Below are positions 46,147 to 54,715 of a DNA stretch of 54,715 nt, piece by piece (position 1 is the stretch's first letter; every line of letters starts with the position of its first letter). The position numbers were made by a program, and so were the translations under genes. Source of the DNA: Xylophilus sp. ASV27 (GTDB lineage: Bacteria > Pseudomonadota > Gammaproteobacteria > Burkholderiales > Burkholderiaceae_C); the NCBI RefSeq assembly GCF_016428875.1, contig NZ_JAELTO010000016.1, forward strand, positions 1-54,715, written 5' to 3'. The notes under the pieces are model-generated. The model ran no database searches, was not told the DNA's origin, and saw only the letters and a list, made by a program, of their open reading frames with translations.

Positions 46147-48347
46147 GCGGCCGCCAATTCCGGGGCTGCGGCACCGCGGCGCTGCGCGCGCAGCGCGGTC
46201 GCCAGGGACAGCATGCGCGGCTCCTCCACCAGCGCCTCCACCGCCACCGCGAGCTTGCGGCGCCAGTTGGGGAACACGGCCTCGCTCGTGCCCGGCACGT
46301 TGACCTGCAGCCGCTGCTGGGTCACGTCTTCCAACTGCACGCCCATCAGCAGCGCCGGCGTGCGCGCCAGGTACACGTGCACCGCGTCCACCAGGGCGGT
46401 GGTGCACTCGGGCAGCGAGCTGGGGTCGGCGGTGGCGCCCGGCGGCAGCAGGCCCTCGCGCTCGAGCGCGATGAGCAACTGCACCCGATCCTGCACGCGG
46501 TCGAGCACCGCCTGGTGGCGCATGTGCTCGTCGGGGTAGAGCTGCAGGCGCGCCTGCAGCTCCAGGTCCTCGCCGCTCCAGAAGCCCTGGAGCGTGGGCA
46601 GGTCGTGCGTGCTGACCACGGCCAGCGCCTGCTCCGGCCAGTCGTGTGGCGAGCGGAAGCCGCCGCCGTGGGTGCGCTCGAAGAACAGCGGCCGGTAGGA
46701 CAGCAGCGCATGCTCGTGCATGGCCTCGCGCATGCGGGGCGCGACGTTGCCCAGGTCTTCCCCTATCACCATGCACTGGTGGCGGTGGCTCTCCAGGGCC
46801 AGGATGCCGAGCAGGTCCTCCAGCGGATAGGCGACGTAGGAGGCGCCGGTGGGCGAGATCCAGAACAGGCGCATCAGGCCCATCACATGGTCCAGCCGCA
46901 GCGCCCCGGCGTGGCGCATGTTGGCGCGCAGGGTGTCGATGAACGGCTGGTAGCGTCCGGCCAGAAGCCGCCGCGGGTTGAACGGCGGCAGCCCCCAGTT
47001 CTGGCCCAGGGCGTTGAGCGGGTCGGGGGGCGCGCCCACGTGCATGCCCAGCGCATAGACGTCGGGCTCGGTCCAGGTTTCGGAGCCGCCCTCGTTGACG
47101 CCGACCGCGAGGTCGCGGTACAGGCCCAGCGCCATGCCCGCGGCGCGGGCCTGCGACTGCGCCGCCTGCAGTTGCAGTTCGGCCTGCCACTGCAGCCAGG
47201 CGCGAAAGCCCACGCGCGGTTCGTAAGCGCAGGCGAAGGCGGTCACCGCCTCGCCGCGCGGCGAACGGTAGGCCTCGGGCCAGGCCGGCCAGCCCCAGAT
47301 GGACGGATCGGCGGCGCACAGGTGCTCCTGCAGGGCCTCGAACAGCGCATGGGCGCGCAGGGCCTCGCCGCCGCGGTGCAGGAACGCCTGGAACCGCGCC
47401 GCATGCGCGCTGGCCGGAGCAAGGTGCTGCTCGCGGAAATGCGCCCACAGCAGCTCCAGCACGGCGTACTTGGCCTGTGCCACCCCGGCGTAGTCCACCA
47501 ATTCGGTCGCCCGCAGCTGAGCCAGGCGGCGCTGAAAGTCGTCAGCGGCGACCAGGCGCTGCGCCTCGGCGCATTCCTGGAATTCGGGCACCGCCTCCAC
47601 GTCCAGGTAGAGCGGGTGGAGCATGTTGCGGCTCGACGGGCTGTAGGGGCTGGCCGCCTCGGGCCGGTCCGGGAACAGCGCATGCAGCGGATTGAGCCCG
47701 ACGAAGGACGCGCCGAGCCCGGCCATGCCTGCGGCGAGCCCGCGCAGATCGGTGAAATCGCCCATGCCCCAGTTGCGTGCCGAACGCAGGGCATAGAGCT
47801 GCACGCAGGGCCCCCACCAGCGCGCCCCCGCCTGCAACGCAGGGGCGGTCCAGCAGCGCCGCGGGGTGACGATGACGGTGGTGTAGCCGTCGCGCTCGGT
47901 GGCGCCGTCCAGGCGGTGGTAGCCGGTGGGCATGCCGCCCGGCAGCACCACGTACTGGCGGCCATTGCCGCCCTGGTGGCTGTACAGCGGCTGGCGCAGG
48001 CCGCCTTCGAGCGTCAGGTGCCACAGGCTGCCGTCCTGGGTACCGGGCGCCAGCCCCACGCCGTAGGCATCGGGGCCTTCGCCCAGCACGATGACCGGCG
48101 GCAGGGTCTGCTGGAAGCCCGCCGCCGCGTGGGCGGCCAGCGCGGCATGCACCTGGCCGTCGTCGGCCGCGGGCACGCCCATGGCGTGCAGGGCGCTGCG
48201 CAGGGCGTCGTCGGGTACCTCGCGCTCATGGCCGTAGAAGTCGTGCCAGCGCACGGCCAGGCCCAGTTGCTGCGCGAGGTTCTGCAGCGCGGCGCGGTCG
48301 TCCATGCTGGGGCGTGCGCCTTCGGCGTCGGTGGCGGTATCGGTCAC
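46143..48347 (-). CDS. malQ: 4-alpha-glucanotransferase (amylomaltase)
   Basis: The GH77 enzyme, 734 residues by the chosen start, transfers maltodextrin segments and works with GlgX products. Family segments include Asn-Trp-Gly-Met-Gly-Asp-Phe, Leu-Arg-Leu-Asp-His-Val-Met-Gly-Leu (nucleophile Asp), Ile-Gly-Glu-Asp-Leu-Gly (acid Glu) and Ser-Thr-His-Asp-Leu-Pro-Thr. The GTG at 48345-48347 follows AAGGA. ATG at 48305 and TTG at 48404 are alternatives, and the protein has extra N-terminal domains beyond the plant-type core. It lies between glgX and glgA. Confidence 0.93.
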   Translation of the reverse strand: MTDTATDAEGARPSMDDRAALQNLAQQLGLAVRWHDFYGHEREVPDDALRSALHAMGVPAADDGQVHAALAAHAAAGFQQTLPPVIVLGEGPDAYGVGLAPGTQDGSLWHLTLEGGLRQPLYSHQGGNGRQYVVLPGGMPTGYHRLDGATERDGYTTVIVTPRRCWTAPALQAGARWWGPCVQLYALRSARNWGMGDFTDLRGLAAGMAGLGASFVGLNPLHALFPDRPEAASPYSPSSRNMLHPLYLDVEAVPEFQECAEAQRLVAADDFQRRLAQLRATELVDYAGVAQAKYAVLELLWAHFREQHLAPASAHAARFQAFLHRGGEALRAHALFEALQEHLCAADPSIWGWPAWPEAYRSPRGEAVTAFACAYEPRVGFRAWLQWQAELQLQAAQSQARAAGMALGLYRDLAVGVNEGGSETWTEPDVYALGMHVGAPPDPLNALGQNWGLPPFNPRRLLAGRYQPFIDTLRANMRHAGALRLDHVMGLMRLFWISPTGASYVAYPLEDLLGILALESHRHQCMVIGEDLGNVAPRMREAMHEHALLSYRPLFFERTHGGGFRSPHDWPEQALAVVSTHDLPTLQGFWSGEDLELQARLQLYPDEHMRHQAVLDRVQDRVQLLIALEREGLLPPGATADPSSLPECTTALVDAVHVYLARTPALLMGVQLEDVTQQRLQVNVPGTSEAVFPNWRRKLAVAVEALVEEPRMLSLATALRAQRRGAAAPELAAA

Positions 48348-48410
48348 GGCGGCATCCTTGAAGCGGGCAGTATCCACCACGGCGCAGCAAGCCGCGTGCC
48401 GCAAGCCAGC

Positions 48411-50606
48411 TCAGGCAACGCAGGGCTGGGTCAGCACCACCATCGAATGCGCCGGCAGCAGGTGCTGCTCACCCGCATGCCAGGGCGTGATGTCGGCCAC
48501 GCCGCCGGCCTCGGGGGCGGCCAGGGGCTGGCCGTCGGGGGTGGCGGTGTCGATGCGCGGCGTCCAGCCTCCGGGCGCGGCGGCGGCCTCGGGCACGGTG
48601 AAGCTGGCTTCCTCGGACGAGGCATTGATCAGCAGCAGCAGCGAGTCGCCGTCGAGCCTGCCGCCATCCTCGCCCACCAGCGCGGTGCGGGCGCCGTCGA
48701 GCAGCGCGGCCACACAGCGCACGTCGGGCTGGGCCCATTCCGCCTGGGTCATCTCCTGGCCCCAGACGCTGTACCAGGCCAGGTCCTTGCGGCCGTCGGC
48801 GTCGGCCTCGCCGCTGAAGAAGCGGGTGCGCTGCAGCACCGGCAGGCTCTTGCGCAGGGCCACCAGGCGGCGCACGCAGGCCTGCAGCGGATCGTCGCGC
48901 CGCGGCGGCGACCAGTCGAACCAGCTGATGGCGTTGTCCTGGCAGTAGCCGTTGTTGTTGCCGCCCTGGGTGCGGCCCATTTCGTCGCCGCCGAGCAGCA
49001 GCGGCACGCCCTGCGACATGAACAGCGTGGTGAGCAGGTTGCGCTTCTGCCGCTCGCGCAGCGCCAGGATGGCGGCGTCCTCGCTCGGGCCTTCGGCGCC
49101 GCAGTTCCAGCTGCGGTTGTGGTTCTCGCCGTCGCGGTTGTCCTCGCCGTTGGCGTCGTTGTGCTTCTCGTCGTAGCTCACCAGATCCTGCAGCGTGAAG
49201 CCATCGTGCACGGTGACGATGTTGACGCTGGCCTGCGGGCCGCGGCGCGAACCGCCGTAGATGTCGGCCGACCCGCACAAGCGCGCCGCGAATTCCTGCA
49301 GCACACCATCCTCGCCGCGCCAGAAGTCGCGCACCGCATCGCGATAGCGGCCGTTCCACTCGGCCCAGGGCGCGGGAAAGCCGCCGACCTGGTAGCCGCC
49401 GGGCCCGAGGTCCCAGGGCTCGGCGATCAGCTTGACGCCGGCGAGCACCGGGTCCTGCTGCACCGCGCACAGGAAGGCCGAGCGCTGGTCGAAGTCGACG
49501 GCCGAGCGCCCGAGCGTGGTGGCCAGATCGAAGCGGAAGCCGTCCACATGCATCTCCTGCACCCAGTAGCGCAGGCTGTCCATCACCAGGCGCAGCACCA
49601 GCGGACTGCTGCTGTCCAGGGTGTTGCCGGTGCCGGTGAAGTCGGTGCAGAAGCGCCGGTCCTCCGGCTGCAGGCGGTAGTAGCCGGCGTGGTCTATGCC
49701 CTTGAAGCTGAGCGTGGGCCCCAGGTGGTTGCCCTCGGCCGTATGGTTGTAGACCACGTCCAGGATCACCTCGATGCCGGCGGCATGCAGCGCGCGCACC
49801 ATCTGCTTGAATTCGGCCACCGCATCGCCGCTGGCGCTGTAGCGCGGCTCGGGCGCGAAGAAGCCCAGGCTGTTGTAGCCCCAGTAGTTGGCCAGCCCGG
49901 CCTGCACCAGCCGCTCGTCGTCGATGAAGGCGTGCACCGGCAGCAGCTCGACCGCGGTCACGCCCAGGCGCTGCAGGTGGGCGATGGCCGCTTCCGACCC
50001 CAGTCCGGCGTAGCTGCCGCGCAGCGCCTGCGGCACGTCCGGGTGCTGCTGCGTGAAGCCCTTGACGTGGACCTCGTAGAACACCGTCTCGCTCCAGGGC
50101 CGCGCCGGCGGTGCGTCCGCGCCCCAGTCGAAGGCGGTGTCCACCACGAGCGACTTGGGCGCCGCCGCGGCATTGTCGGTGTCGTCGAAGGCGAAATCCT
50201 CCTCCTCCGTGCCCGGGATGTAGCCGCACTGCTCGGACGCGCCGAGCACGCGCCGGTCGATGGCGCGCGCATAGGGGTCGAGCAGCAGCTTGTTCGGGTT
50301 GAAGCGCAGGCCCTCCTCGGGCTGATACGGGCCGTGCACACGGTAGCCGTAGCGCGTTCCGGGCGCGCAGCCGCGCAGGTAGATGTGCCAGATGTCGCCG
50401 GTGCGGTCGGCCATGTCGAAGCGCGCGGTCTCGGTGCTGCCGTCCTCCGCGTAGAGGCACAGCTCCACGCGCTCCGCGGGCACGGAATGCAGAGCGAAAT
50501 GGGTGCCGGCGCCATCCCAATGCGCCCCCAGGCGCAGCGGGGAGCCGCGCTGAACGGACAAGGGCGATGCCGCCGGGGCGGCCGGACTCTGCTGCGGGTC
50601 ACTCAT
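48411..50606 (-). CDS. glgX: Glycogen debranching enzyme (isoamylase type)
   Basis: The 731-residue GH13 protein has an N-terminal CBM48-like domain (about residues 20-120) and a catalytic barrel. It shows Asp-Val-Val-Tyr-Asn-His-Thr, Asp-Gly-Phe-Arg-Phe-Asp-Leu-Ala (nucleophile Asp), Ile-Ala-Glu-Pro-Trp-Asp (acid Glu) and Thr-Val-His-Asp-Gly-Phe-Thr. It cleaves alpha-1,6 branches of phosphorylase-trimmed glycogen. Its ATG overlaps the glgC stop by 4 nt. No glgP gene lies in the window. Confidence 0.96.
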   Translation of the reverse strand: MSDPQQSPAAPAASPLSVQRGSPLRLGAHWDGAGTHFALHSVPAERVELCLYAEDGSTETARFDMADRTGDIWHIYLRGCAPGTRYGYRVHGPYQPEEGLRFNPNKLLLDPYARAIDRRVLGASEQCGYIPGTEEEDFAFDDTDNAAAAPKSLVVDTAFDWGADAPPARPWSETVFYEVHVKGFTQQHPDVPQALRGSYAGLGSEAAIAHLQRLGVTAVELLPVHAFIDDERLVQAGLANYWGYNSLGFFAPEPRYSASGDAVAEFKQMVRALHAAGIEVILDVVYNHTAEGNHLGPTLSFKGIDHAGYYRLQPEDRRFCTDFTGTGNTLDSSSPLVLRLVMDSLRYWVQEMHVDGFRFDLATTLGRSAVDFDQRSAFLCAVQQDPVLAGVKLIAEPWDLGPGGYQVGGFPAPWAEWNGRYRDAVRDFWRGEDGVLQEFAARLCGSADIYGGSRRGPQASVNIVTVHDGFTLQDLVSYDEKHNDANGEDNRDGENHNRSWNCGAEGPSEDAAILALRERQKRNLLTTLFMSQGVPLLLGGDEMGRTQGGNNNGYCQDNAISWFDWSPPRRDDPLQACVRRLVALRKSLPVLQRTRFFSGEADADGRKDLAWYSVWGQEMTQAEWAQPDVRCVAALLDGARTALVGEDGGRLDGDSLLLLINASSEEASFTVPEAAAAPGGWTPRIDTATPDGQPLAAPEAGGVADITPWHAGEQHLLPAHSMVVLTQPCVA

Positions 50607-51970
50607 GTGCTCATGCCTTTCGTCAGGTAGGTCTTGGCCGGCGGCGCCGCGGGCGGCGTGCGCAGCGGCGCGGCAGGCAGGGCGGGCGCGAGCTCCAGTC
50701 CTTCGAGCACGCCGCCCGGTTGCTTGCCCAGTGGCGCGAAGGCCGGCGCGCGCTGGCGCGAGAAATAGCCGCTAGGCACCACCACGATGCCGCTGGCCGT
50801 GACGTGGAAGCGCCTGCGGTCGGTTTCCGGATCGAAGCCGATGCGCTCGCCTGGCGGAATGTCGTTGTCGGTGTCGATGATGGCGCGGCGCACCATGGCG
50901 CCGCGGCCGAGCACCGAGCGCTCCATGACGATGCAATGCTGCAGGTGCACGTCGCGGTGCACCGTGACGGCGCGGCGCAGCATGGCATGGTCGAGCCGCG
51001 CGCCATCGACGATGCAGCCCGAGCCGACGACCGAGCGGTGGATGACGCCGTTCTCGATCTGTGCCGACTCCGAGGGGTCGTGGCTCGCATAGATCGGCCA
51101 CTGGCGGTTGGTCATGCGGAACTTCGGGGTCGTGCCCAGCGTGTCGAAGTGGGCATCGAAATAGGCGTCTATGGTGCCGACGTCGCGCCAGTAGCCGGGC
51201 TCCTCGTAGGGCGCGATGCCGGGGATCACGTTGGTGGCGAAGTCGTAGGCGAGCAGCCGGTGGCTGCCCACCATCTGCGGCAGGATGTGCTTGCCGAAGT
51301 CGCTCTCGCCGGTGGCGTGGGCGCGGTTGAGCGCCTCCAGCAGCACCTCGGCGTTGAAGATGTAGTTGCCCATGGAGGCCAGCGCGAAACCCTCGCGCCC
51401 GGGCATGGAGGGCGTGCTGCGCGGCTTTTCCTTGAAGTCGGTGACGCGCAGATCGGCGTCCACCTCCACCACGCCGAACTGGTCGCAGTGCTCCAGCCGC
51501 ACCGGCAGCGTGGCCACGCTCACGTCGGCGCCGGTGCGGCGGTGGAAGTCGATCATCTGGCGCACGTCCATGCGGTAGATGTGATCGGCGCCGAACACCG
51601 CCACGATGTCGGGCTGGAAGCTCTCGATCAGGTGGATGTTCTGGTAGACCGCATCGGCCGTGCCCTGGAACCACTCCGGGCCGTTGCGCATCTGCGGCGG
51701 CACCACGGTCACGAAATGGTCGGGGCCGAAGCGCGGCATGGTCCAGGCGGTGCGCACGTGCTCGATCAGCGATTGCGACTTGTACTGCACCAGCAGGTAG
51801 ATCGAGAAGATCTCGGAGTTGATCAGGTTCGACAGCACGAAGTCGACCACCCGGTGCTTGCCGTTGAAGGGCACGGCCGGCTTGCAGCGGTCGCTGGTGA
51901 GCGGATGCAGGCGCGAGCCTTCTCCGCCGGCCATGACGAAGGCCAGAACCTTGCGGTTACGGATGGACAT
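50603..51970 (-). CDS. glgC: Glucose-1-phosphate adenylyltransferase
   Basis: The 455-residue enzyme makes ADP-glucose, the committed step of glycogen synthesis. Gly-Gly-Glu-Gly-Ser-Arg-Leu is the nucleotide loop, Ala-Asp-His-Ile-Tyr-Arg-Met-Asp follows, and Asp-Phe-Lys-Glu-Lys-Pro binds sugar phosphate. A left-handed beta-helix domain forms the C-terminus. It ends with an unusual ~25-residue Pro/Ala-rich tail beyond the usual ~430. The ATG at 51970 follows GGAG and overlaps the glgB 3' end by 14 nt. Confidence 0.96.
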   Translation of the reverse strand: MSIRNRKVLAFVMAGGEGSRLHPLTSDRCKPAVPFNGKHRVVDFVLSNLINSEIFSIYLLVQYKSQSLIEHVRTAWTMPRFGPDHFVTVVPPQMRNGPEWFQGTADAVYQNIHLIESFQPDIVAVFGADHIYRMDVRQMIDFHRRTGADVSVATLPVRLEHCDQFGVVEVDADLRVTDFKEKPRSTPSMPGREGFALASMGNYIFNAEVLLEALNRAHATGESDFGKHILPQMVGSHRLLAYDFATNVIPGIAPYEEPGYWRDVGTIDAYFDAHFDTLGTTPKFRMTNRQWPIYASHDPSESAQIENGVIHRSVVGSGCIVDGARLDHAMLRRAVTVHRDVHLQHCIVMERSVLGRGAMVRRAIIDTDNDIPPGERIGFDPETDRRRFHVTASGIVVVPSGYFSRQRAPAFAPLGKQPGGVLEGLELAPALPAAPLRTPPAAPPAKTYLTKGMST

Positions 51971-53924
51971 GGCCGGCTCCTGAGGAGGACGGCGCGGCCG
52001 CATCGGCGCCGTCCGAGAAGAACATCACCGACAGCGGCGGCAGCACCAGTTGCAGGCTGTGCGCATGGTGGCCGCAGGGCCGGGCCTCGGCCAGGACGCC
52101 GCCCAGGTTGCCGCAGCCGCTGCCGCCGTAGACCAGTGCGTCGCCGTTGAGCAGTTCGCGCCAACGGCCCGCGCGCGGCACGCCCACGCGCAGGCCCGGC
52201 ACCGGCGCGGGCGTGAAGTTGCAGAGCACCAGCACGTCGCCCTGCGCGCCCGGCCCGGCGTGGCGGAAGAAGGCCAGCGCGGTGGCGGGCTCGGCCTCGG
52301 TCGGCGCCCAGGAGAAGCCTTCGGCGTCGAAGTCGCGCCGGTGCAGTGCAGGCCAGGCGCGGTACAGGCGGTTCAGGTCCGCCACCCAGCGCGCCACGCC
52401 GGCATGGCGCGGCACGGCCCATTCGTGCCAGTCCAGCGTGCGCTCGTGGTGCCACTCCTCGGTCTGGCCGAACTCGCCGCCCATGAACAGCAGTTTCTTG
52501 CCCGGGTGGCCCCACATGAAGCCATAGAGCGCGCGCAGCCCGGCCGCGCGCTGCCAGTCGTCGCCCGGCTGGCGTCCCCACAGGCTGCCCTTGCCGTAGA
52601 CCACCTCGTCGTGCGAGAGCGGCAGCACGAAGTTCTCGTTGAAGGCGTACACGAACGAGAAGCACAGTTCGTCGCGGTGGTACTCGCGGTAGAAGTGCGG
52701 CCGCTTGGCATAGCGCAGCGTGTCGTTCATCCAGCCCATGTTCCACTTCATGCCGAAGCCCAGGCCGGCGTGCTCCACCGGCCGCGACACGCCGCACCAA
52801 CTGGAGGATTCCTCGGCCACCATGTGCACGTCCGGGAAGGCGGCATAGACGGCGATGTTGAGCTGGCGCAGGAATTCCACCGCCTGCAGGTTCTGGTTGC
52901 CGCCATCCTCGTTGGTGGCCGACTGGCCCGGCTCGCGCCCGAAATCCAGGTACAGCAGCGAGGCCACCGCATCCACGCGCAGTCCGTCGAAGTGGTAGTG
53001 CTGCAGCCAGAACAGCGCATTGCCGATGAGGAAGTCGCGCACCTCGAAGCGGCCGTAGTTGAAGATCAGGCTGTTCCACTGCGGATGGAAGCCGCGCCGC
53101 GGGTCTTCGTGCTCGTACAGGCAGGTGCCGTCGAAGCGGCCCAGGCCGTGGGCGTCGCTCGGGAAGTGCGAGGGCACCCAGTCCAGCAGCACGCCGATGC
53201 CGTGCTGGTGCAGGGTGTCGACCAGCGCCATCAGGTCCTGCGGGCTGCCGTAGCGCGCGCTGGGCGCGAAGTAGCTGGTGATCTGGTAGCCCCAGGAGCC
53301 ATAGAACGGGTGTTCGGCCACCGGCATCAGTTCGACGTGGGTGAAGCCCATGGTCTCGCAGTGCGCGGCCAGGCGGCGGCCGAGTTCGGCGTAGTTGAGG
53401 TAGCTGCCGTCGTCTGCGCGCTGCCAGGAGCCCAGGTGCACCTCGTAGATCGACATCGGCGCATCCAGCGCCTGGCGCGTGCCGCGCTGCGCCATCCAGG
53501 CGCCGTCGCCCCAGGCGTAGTCCAGCGTGGCGATCTGCGAGGCGGTGCGCGGCGGGCACTCGGCGCGAAAGGCATAGGGGTCGGCCTTGTCGAAGGACGG
53601 GCCCTCCTGGGGCTGGATGCGGTATTTGTAGTACTGGCCCGGCACCGCGCCCTCGACGAAGCCGTGCCAGCGCCCGCTGCCGTCGGCCGCGGGCTCCAGC
53701 GCCTGCGGGTGCCAGCCGTTGAAGTCGCCGATCACCGCCACGCCGCGCGCATTCGGCGCCCAGACCGCAAAGCGGGTGCCGCGCGCGTCGGCATGCGCGC
53801 CCAGGGTACCGAAGGCCAGATGATGGGGTGCCGCATGGAGCGCCGGCTGCGGGGCGGAGGCCGGCCCGGACGCGCCCCTGGTGGCAAGGCGCTGTGGCGT
53901 GGTGGAGCGGGACGTCATGGGCAT
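51957..53924 (-). CDS. glgB: 1,4-alpha-glucan branching enzyme
   Basis: The 655-residue GH13 branching enzyme introduces alpha-1,6 branches. An N-terminal CBM48 domain covers roughly residues 35-130 (Phe-Ala-Val-Trp-Ala-Pro-Asn-Ala). Asp-Gly-Leu-Arg-Val-Asp-Ala-Val carries the nucleophile and Val-Ala-Glu-Glu-Ser-Ser the acid Glu; Leu-Ser-His-Asp-Glu-Val follows. The start at 53924 follows AAGG; an ATG two codons later is possible. It heads the operon. Confidence 0.97.
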   Translation of the reverse strand: MPMTSRSTTPQRLATRGASGPASAPQPALHAAPHHLAFGTLGAHADARGTRFAVWAPNARGVAVIGDFNGWHPQALEPAADGSGRWHGFVEGAVPGQYYKYRIQPQEGPSFDKADPYAFRAECPPRTASQIATLDYAWGDGAWMAQRGTRQALDAPMSIYEVHLGSWQRADDGSYLNYAELGRRLAAHCETMGFTHVELMPVAEHPFYGSWGYQITSYFAPSARYGSPQDLMALVDTLHQHGIGVLLDWVPSHFPSDAHGLGRFDGTCLYEHEDPRRGFHPQWNSLIFNYGRFEVRDFLIGNALFWLQHYHFDGLRVDAVASLLYLDFGREPGQSATNEDGGNQNLQAVEFLRQLNIAVYAAFPDVHMVAEESSSWCGVSRPVEHAGLGFGMKWNMGWMNDTLRYAKRPHFYREYHRDELCFSFVYAFNENFVLPLSHDEVVYGKGSLWGRQPGDDWQRAAGLRALYGFMWGHPGKKLLFMGGEFGQTEEWHHERTLDWHEWAVPRHAGVARWVADLNRLYRAWPALHRRDFDAEGFSWAPTEAEPATALAFFRHAGPGAQGDVLVLCNFTPAPVPGLRVGVPRAGRWRELLNGDALVYGGSGCGNLGGVLAEARPCGHHAHSLQLVLPPLSVMFFSDGADAAAPSSSGAGHVHP

Positions 53925-54076
53925 TCCCAAACCTTGAGGAAAGAAACGGCCGGAGAATCGGCCGCGGCCCAGTGTCCCGGGCGCGGCGGCAAAAAGGCGA
54001 CGGACGTCATATCCAGCAGGTGTAGGTGGGCGCCGACAGTTCCGCAACTAGCGTGCCAACCGACGTTCCACACGCC
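53925..54076 (-). promoter_or_regulatory. Upstream region of the glycogen operon
   Basis: This 152-bp gap should hold the glg promoter. It contains a CGGCCG-GAGAAT-CGGCCG inverted repeat (about 53948-53965) near the start codon. No convincing -35/-10 pair was found by eye. Confidence 0.3.
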
Positions 54077-54137
54077 AAAAACTATCAAAAAGATAGCATA
54101 AATCCCAGCATCTACCTGGGCTACATGCACTTTTTAC
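54077..54137. repeat. AT-rich intergenic repeat (TAGC...CCCAG family)
   Basis: AAAAACTATCAAAAAGATAG is followed by CATAAATCCCAGCATCTACC and TGGGCTACATGCACTTTTTA. The stem is an imperfect TCCCAG/CTGGG. The TAA stop of folK (54134-54136) lies at its edge. It sits directly between glgB and folK. Confidence 0.8.
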
Positions 54138-54625
54138 TGAGAATCGGGCGCCGCGCCGTCCGTCAGGCGCGCGATCGCCTGCCCGGCCACGGCCGCCAGC
54201 AGGGAGGCCGGCACGCGCTCGGGCGCGATCTCGGCCAGGGGCACGAGCACGAAGGCGCGCTGCTCCATGCGCGGGTGCGGCACGGTGAGTCCGGGCAGGT
54301 CGATGCGGCTCTCGCCGTACAACAGCAGATCCAGGTCCAGCGTGCGCGGCGCGTTGCGGTAGGGACGCTCGCGGCCGGCGGCCTGTTCGATGGATTGCAG
54401 CGCCTGCAGCAGGGCCAGCGGCGGCAGGCTGGTGGCGATCGCGGCGACGGCGTTGAGGTAGTCCGGGCCGCTGGAGTCGACCGGCGCGCTGCGGTAGAGC
54501 GAGGAATGCCGCAGCAGCCGGGTCTGCGGCAGCGCGGCCAGCGCGGCGAAGGCCCCGCGCACGGTGGCGGCGGCGTCGCCCAGGTTGGCGCCCAGGGCGA
54601 TGAAAGCGGTGACCGGGACCGTCAC
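54134..54625 (-). CDS. folK: 2-amino-4-hydroxy-6-hydroxymethyldihydropteridine pyrophosphokinase
   Basis: The 163-residue folate-pathway enzyme transfers pyrophosphate from ATP to 6-hydroxymethyl-dihydropterin. The N-terminal Ala-Leu-Gly-Ala-Asn-Leu-Gly-Asp and the signature Arg-Asn-Ala-Pro-Arg-Thr-Leu-Asp-Leu-Asp-Leu-Leu-Leu-Tyr-Gly are complete. The start is GTG at 54623-54625: an in-frame TAG lies two codons upstream and no ATG precedes the conserved region. In many relatives pcnB comes just upstream; here the sequence is cut by the adapter 15 bp before the start, so this cannot be checked. Confidence 0.93.
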   Translation of the reverse strand: MTVPVTAFIALGANLGDAAATVRGAFAALAALPQTRLLRHSSLYRSAPVDSSGPDYLNAVAAIATSLPPLALLQALQSIEQAAGRERPYRNAPRTLDLDLLLYGESRIDLPGLTVPHPRMEQRAFVLVPLAEIAPERVPASLLAAVAGQAIARLTDGAAPDSQ

Positions 54626-54640
54626 GCCCTAGTCTTGTGC

Positions 54641-54715
<75 letters not shown>

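Noticed and set aside
46377-50630. A 1417-codon open frame on the plus strand antisense to malQ and glgX
   Set aside because: It is a compositional shadow of GC-rich coding sequence: His/Arg/Gly-rich with no recognisable domain, opposite two genes with full catalytic motifs.
53948-53965. CGGCCG inverted repeat as the glg terminator or operator
   Set aside because: Each half is itself a common GC palindrome and no T run follows, so it is weak evidence by itself.

Overview
The window is one GC-rich assembled piece (54.7 kb). It looks like a chromosome segment of a betaproteobacterium in Burkholderiales, most likely family Comamonadaceae. The evidence is the high GC, the TCA-cycle supercluster (aconitase B, CoA-ester lyase, trans-aconitate methyltransferase, type-2 malate dehydrogenase, GntR regulator, sdhCDAB, sdhE, gltA), the hemCDXY block next to ppc, the gcdR/gcdH/gcdG glutarate genes, a TctC/Bug solute-binding protein, and two families of short AT-rich or stem-loop intergenic repeats. 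Both ends are artificial: each carries a 19-bp Tn5 mosaic end (library adapter) followed by a short T or A tract and a C or G homopolymer. Real genome therefore runs from about 75 to 54640. I see no phage, plasmid, insertion sequence, CRISPR array or rRNA.

Layout. 0.07-0.86 kb: C-terminal part of a TolA-like envelope protein. 1.05-13.4 kb: central carbon metabolism. On the minus strand are acnB, a secreted protein, a CitE-like lyase, tam and mdh; on the plus strand are a GntR regulator, sdhC-sdhD-sdhA-sdhB-sdhE and gltA. The divergent mdh/gntR gap carries a perfect 16-bp palindrome inside the gntR promoter. 13.6-16.6 kb: glutathione-dependent formaldehyde oxidation (frmA and S-formylglutathione hydrolase) with an alpha/beta hydrolase between them. 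16.7-23.8 kb: ppc, divergent from hemC-hemD-hemX-hemY. 24.0-29.1 kb: a VOC protein, valS with a terminator-like hairpin in its leader, a TonB-receptor remnant and galU. 29.2-31.0 kb: tusA-like, NUDIX hydrolase, cysM and tRNA-Leu(CAA). 31.3-34.4 kb: an HSD10-like dehydrogenase behind a LiuR-type operator, a lipoprotein, YihY and a DUF2177 membrane protein. 34.4-38.0 kb: glutarate/glutaryl-CoA degradation. 38.1-41.6 kb: NAD-dependent epimerase-like protein, a 2Fe-2S flavin reductase, a small secreted protein and an orphan TctC receptor.

41.6-53.9 kb is one long minus-strand array. It starts with a compact glycogen operon (glgB-glgC-glgX-malQ-glgA, all overlapping). After an 83-bp gap comes a tightly overlapping four-gene cluster: acyl-CoA-dehydrogenase-like flavoprotein, PIG-L deacetylase, NodS-like methyltransferase and family-2 glycosyltransferase. 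This last cluster is the best candidate for an uncharacterised pathway here. Its enzyme set (glycosyl transfer, de-N-acetylation, methylation, flavin oxidation) suggests a small modified amino-sugar glycoside, but that is inference. The window closes with folK (54.1-54.6 kb), cut just upstream by the adapter.
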